A stretch of DNA of 64,000 bases, taken from the NCBI RefSeq assembly GCF_017744045.1, contig NZ_JAGHRD010000006.1, one strand, 5' to 3'. Within the stretch, counting starts at the first letter, position 1; every line of letters begins with the position of its first letter. The translations under genes were made by a program, and so were the position numbers. The stretch is from Pelagimonas sp017744045 (GTDB taxonomy: Bacteria; Pseudomonadota; Alphaproteobacteria; Rhodobacterales; Rhodobacteraceae). The notes under the pieces are model-generated. The model made no database searches, was not told where the DNA came from, and saw nothing but the letters and a program-made list of their open reading frames with translations. Below are positions 62,032 to 64,000 of the stretch, piece by piece.

Positions 62032-62148
62032 GAGCGCGTTCAGTCCAATGGAACTCACTCACCGGGTCGAACGCGTTATGCCCTACAAACACTGCCTCGC
62101 CCTGCCAGGCGAGTACTGAATCTGATCAAGCTGAACACGCTGTAAAAG

Positions 62149-62180
62149 AAAACCCCGGCGACCAGTGGTGCCGGGGTTTT
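62149..62180. terminator. Bidirectional terminator between hxlR-type gene and sdhB
   Basis: AAAACCCCGGC and GCCGGGGTTTT form a perfect 11-bp stem around a 10-nt loop with T tracts on both strands. Confidence 0.9.
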
Positions 62181-62204
62181 GTGTTTGTGATGTTTGAAAC
62201 CGCT

Positions 62205-62987
62205 TTAGACGTGGCGCGAGATCATCATCTTTTTGATCTCGGCGATGGCCTTGGCCGGGTTCAGGCCTTTGGGGCAGGTTTTCGCGCAGTTCATGATGGT
62301 GTGGCAGCGATAAAGCTTGAACGGATCTTCGAGGTCATCCAGACGCTCGCCGGTGGCCTCATCGCGGCTGTCGATGATCCAGCGATAGGCGTGCAGCAGC
62401 GCCGCAGGGCCGAGATATTTATCGCCATTCCACCAATAGCTTGGGCAGGAGGTGGAGCAGGAGGCGCACATGACGCATTCATAGAGACCGTCCAGCTTTT
62501 TGCGGTCATCAATGGATTGCTTCCACTCTTTGGCCGGGCGATTGGTCTTGGTCTCGAGCCAAGGCATGATCGAGGCATGCTGGGCGTAGAAATGGGTCAG
62601 GTCGGGGATCAGATCCTTGACCACCGGCATATGCGGCAGCGGGTAAATCTTGACCACGTCTTTTTCGACCTCATCCAGACCATAGATACAGGCCAGGGTG
62701 TTGATCCCGTCGATATTCATCGCACAGGAGCCACAGATGCCCTCGCGGCAGGAGCGGCGGAAGGTCAGGGTCGGGTCGATCTCGTTCTTGATCTTGATCA
62801 GCGCGTCCAGGATCATCGGGCCGCAGCTGTCCATATCGACGAAATAGGTGTCGACCTGAGGATTTTTGCCGTCATCGGGGTTCCAGCGATAGATCTGGAA
62901 CTGGCGCACATTGGTCGCCCCTTCGGGCTTGGGCCAGGTTTTGCCCGTGCGGATGGTGGAGTTCTTGGGGAGGGTGAACTGGACCAT
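62205..62987 (-). CDS. sdhB: Succinate dehydrogenase iron-sulfur subunit
   Basis: The 260-residue subunit has a 2Fe-2S ferredoxin domain with SCREGICGSCAMNI, then 4Fe-4S and 3Fe-4S ligands in CVMCASCSTSCPSYWWNG and CHTIMNCAKTCPKGLNP. It passes electrons from succinate to quinone. The ATG at 62987 gives the usual start. The gene immediately upstream is a methyltransferase, not sdhA. Confidence 0.96.
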   Translation of the reverse strand: MVQFTLPKNSTIRTGKTWPKPEGATNVRQFQIYRWNPDDGKNPQVDTYFVDMDSCGPMILDALIKIKNEIDPTLTFRRSCREGICGSCAMNIDGINTLACIYGLDEVEKDVVKIYPLPHMPVVKDLIPDLTHFYAQHASIMPWLETKTNRPAKEWKQSIDDRKKLDGLYECVMCASCSTSCPSYWWNGDKYLGPAALLHAYRWIIDSRDEATGERLDDLEDPFKLYRCHTIMNCAKTCPKGLNPAKAIAEIKKMMISRHV

Positions 62988-62991
62988 GAGG

Positions 62992-63837
62992 CTAGATCCT
63001 TTCTGTTTTTGGCTGCGAGGCTTTGGACGCAAGGCCCTCAATGAATTTATAGCTGCTCAGGACCTCGAAGCGGTTGAAATAGGTTTCAACGCCGAACTCG
63101 GAGAGCGACAGCTTCTCATATTTTTCGACAAACGCATCATAGCCCGCCTGTAGGGCTGTGTTTTCTGCGTCCAGATTTTGTACGACGACCAGCCCGGTCG
63201 GATAGGCATCCAGCACCGAGATTTCCAGATCGGGTCGCAGATCCTGAAGAACCACAAGGGTTTTCCAGACATCGCCGGTCCACATTCTGACATCGGCGGG
63301 ATCGGTGTCGCGGTCTTCCATGGCGGCGTTGAGCGGCAGGCAGTCATGCAGCACGGCCACCGCACCTGGCCCAGCGTGTTTTTCAAAGTTGATGAAATCG
63401 CGCAGCAGGAATTCGCTGAGATGCATGCCGTCCAGGAAACCAAGGGTCGGTTTGATCTCGTTTTTGGTCAGGAAGCCGCTGTCAAAGAAGGCATCCGAGG
63501 TCTGTTGGAAAAAGTGGCCCTCTTCCATTTTGCCCAGGGTATATTTCTTGAGCCGGAATTCGGGGTCGATGGCGACGAAATTGCCAAGGCAACGCTCAAG
63601 GCTGGTGCCGGTGCGAGTTCCGATCTCAAGATACCATTCGGGGCGCAGGATCTGGTGCAAAGCCCCTAGGACATCGTGATAGTGCGGCCCATCCACCAAA
63701 GGGTGCCCCGGCTCCATCTCTTCGAGGATGAAAGGCGGCAAGCGCGAGTCCGTTTGCCCGGCGCGATGACCCAGAGCGGTCACCGATCCAATGGGCTGGA
63801 CCTTCTTTTTGCTGCTTTTTTTCAACAGGTTGAACAT
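62992..63837 (-). CDS. Class I SAM-dependent methyltransferase (Methyltransf_24-like)
   Basis: The 281-residue protein has YLEIGTRTGTSLERCL (about 69-84), the SAM-binding G-x-G-like motif, then FVAIDPEF and LGFLDGMHLSEFLLRDFIN with the DG-MH motif of Methyltransf_24. The N-terminus is Lys-rich. It ends 4 bp before sdhB, so it is cotranscribed with it. The substrate is unknown; relatives often sit with glycan or rhamnosyl O-methylation genes. Confidence 0.75.
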   Translation of the reverse strand: MFNLLKKSSKKKVQPIGSVTALGHRAGQTDSRLPPFILEEMEPGHPLVDGPHYHDVLGALHQILRPEWYLEIGTRTGTSLERCLGNFVAIDPEFRLKKYTLGKMEEGHFFQQTSDAFFDSGFLTKNEIKPTLGFLDGMHLSEFLLRDFINFEKHAGPGAVAVLHDCLPLNAAMEDRDTDPADVRMWTGDVWKTLVVLQDLRPDLEISVLDAYPTGLVVVQNLDAENTALQAGYDAFVEKYEKLSLSEFGVETYFNRFEVLSSYKFIEGLASKASQPKTERI

Positions 63838-63845
63838 CGAGTTCT

Positions 63846-64000
63846 CTAGTTAAGGATGGCGGCCAGACCGTCGGTGGCCAGGCATGTGACGGTCTCGGGC
63901 TTGGAAATGATCTGGGTGACGATTTCCACGGTGCTTTCGGTGGGGCCGGTTACGGCATCCAGGGCGAGCGCCCCGATCTGCGTGCTGTTGGCATTGTCGA
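63846..64000 (-). CDS. Partial gene at the right edge, C-terminal 51 residues
   Basis: The frame runs in from the right edge to TAG at 63846-63848, 8 bp before the methyltransferase ATG. The peptide includes GALALDAVTGPTESTVEIV and ends AAILN. The composition resembles a Thr/Ala-rich, possibly repeated or surface protein. It is too short to identify, and it is not the C-terminus of SdhA. Confidence 0.5.
   Translation of the reverse strand, partial: DNANSTQIGALALDAVTGPTESTVEIVTQIISKPETVTCLATDGLAAILN

Overview
The window is chromosomal DNA of an alphaproteobacterium, almost certainly of the Roseobacter/Rhodobacterales group. The basis is gene content and style: a ccoNOQP/ccoGHIS cbb3 oxidase cluster with FnrL and HemN, an ethylmalonyl-CoA pathway pair (ccr, ecm), an HvrA-type H-NS protein, a Roseobacter-style LuxR/LuxI pair, a Hint_2 protein, dimethylglycine dehydrogenase, and GC-rich codons with many GTG/TTG starts. 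I saw no rRNA, tRNA, CRISPR array or intact prophage.

Layout. 1-1460 is a more AT-rich accessory patch: the right end of an IS3-type element, a class III nucleotidyl cyclase-like gene whose 3' end lies inside the IS, and an ImmA/IrrE metallopeptidase under an operator-like dyad. 1489-2991 holds divergent pheA and a membrane-anchored cytochrome c. 3215-8934 is a yejABEF-type peptide/microcin C ABC importer operon. 8905-10378 is a divergent EamA exporter/MarR pair with three operator copies between them.

10409-25267 is the microaerobic respiration region: hemN, fnrL, phzF-like, universal stress protein, ccoNOQP, a PAS-GAF-GGDEF gene, a small ORF, a LysR gene, and ccoGHIS. Five FNR boxes of the form TTGA(C/T)-N4-(A/G)TCAA lie in it. 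One, at the end of the GGDEF gene, has no annotated target but is followed about 100 bp later by a strong hairpin, suggesting an FnrL-dependent small RNA. 25283-36387 is mixed metabolism: a Hint protein, lrp/ald, an AraC/peroxiredoxin pair, mscL, ytoQ, a glutaredoxin-like gene, dimethylglycine dehydrogenase, and three unrecognised single-TM proteins that look like diverged paralogues.

36715-42396 is the rod-shape operon mreBCD-mrdA-rodA, followed by ghrA-like and rpe. 44152-48875 is a tightly overlapped acyl-CoA operon read right to left (acyl-CoA ligase, MaoC, acyl-CoA dehydrogenase, APH-type kinase, thioesterase), resembling split ACAD10/11 functions. 48988-52413 holds a RecD-like helicase and the quorum-sensing locus (small ORF, luxR, luxI) with a CtrA-type box at its head. 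52624-57836 contains ccr, a GPAT-like acyltransferase and ecm; ccr and ecm share a 20-bp upstream motif, each ending 92 bp before its start codon. The right end has an H-NS protein, deoD, a strongly structured 200-bp convergent spacer, a DUF1989 protein, a double SnoaL protein with a divergent HxlR regulator, sdhB, a methyltransferase and a truncated gene.

The strongest leads are the cyclase/ImmA module, the candidate FnrL small RNA, the shared ccr/ecm motif, the CtrA box with an overlapping small ORF before luxR, the three-paralogue family, and the structured spacers and repeats. All functional claims come from reading the sequence; no database search was run.
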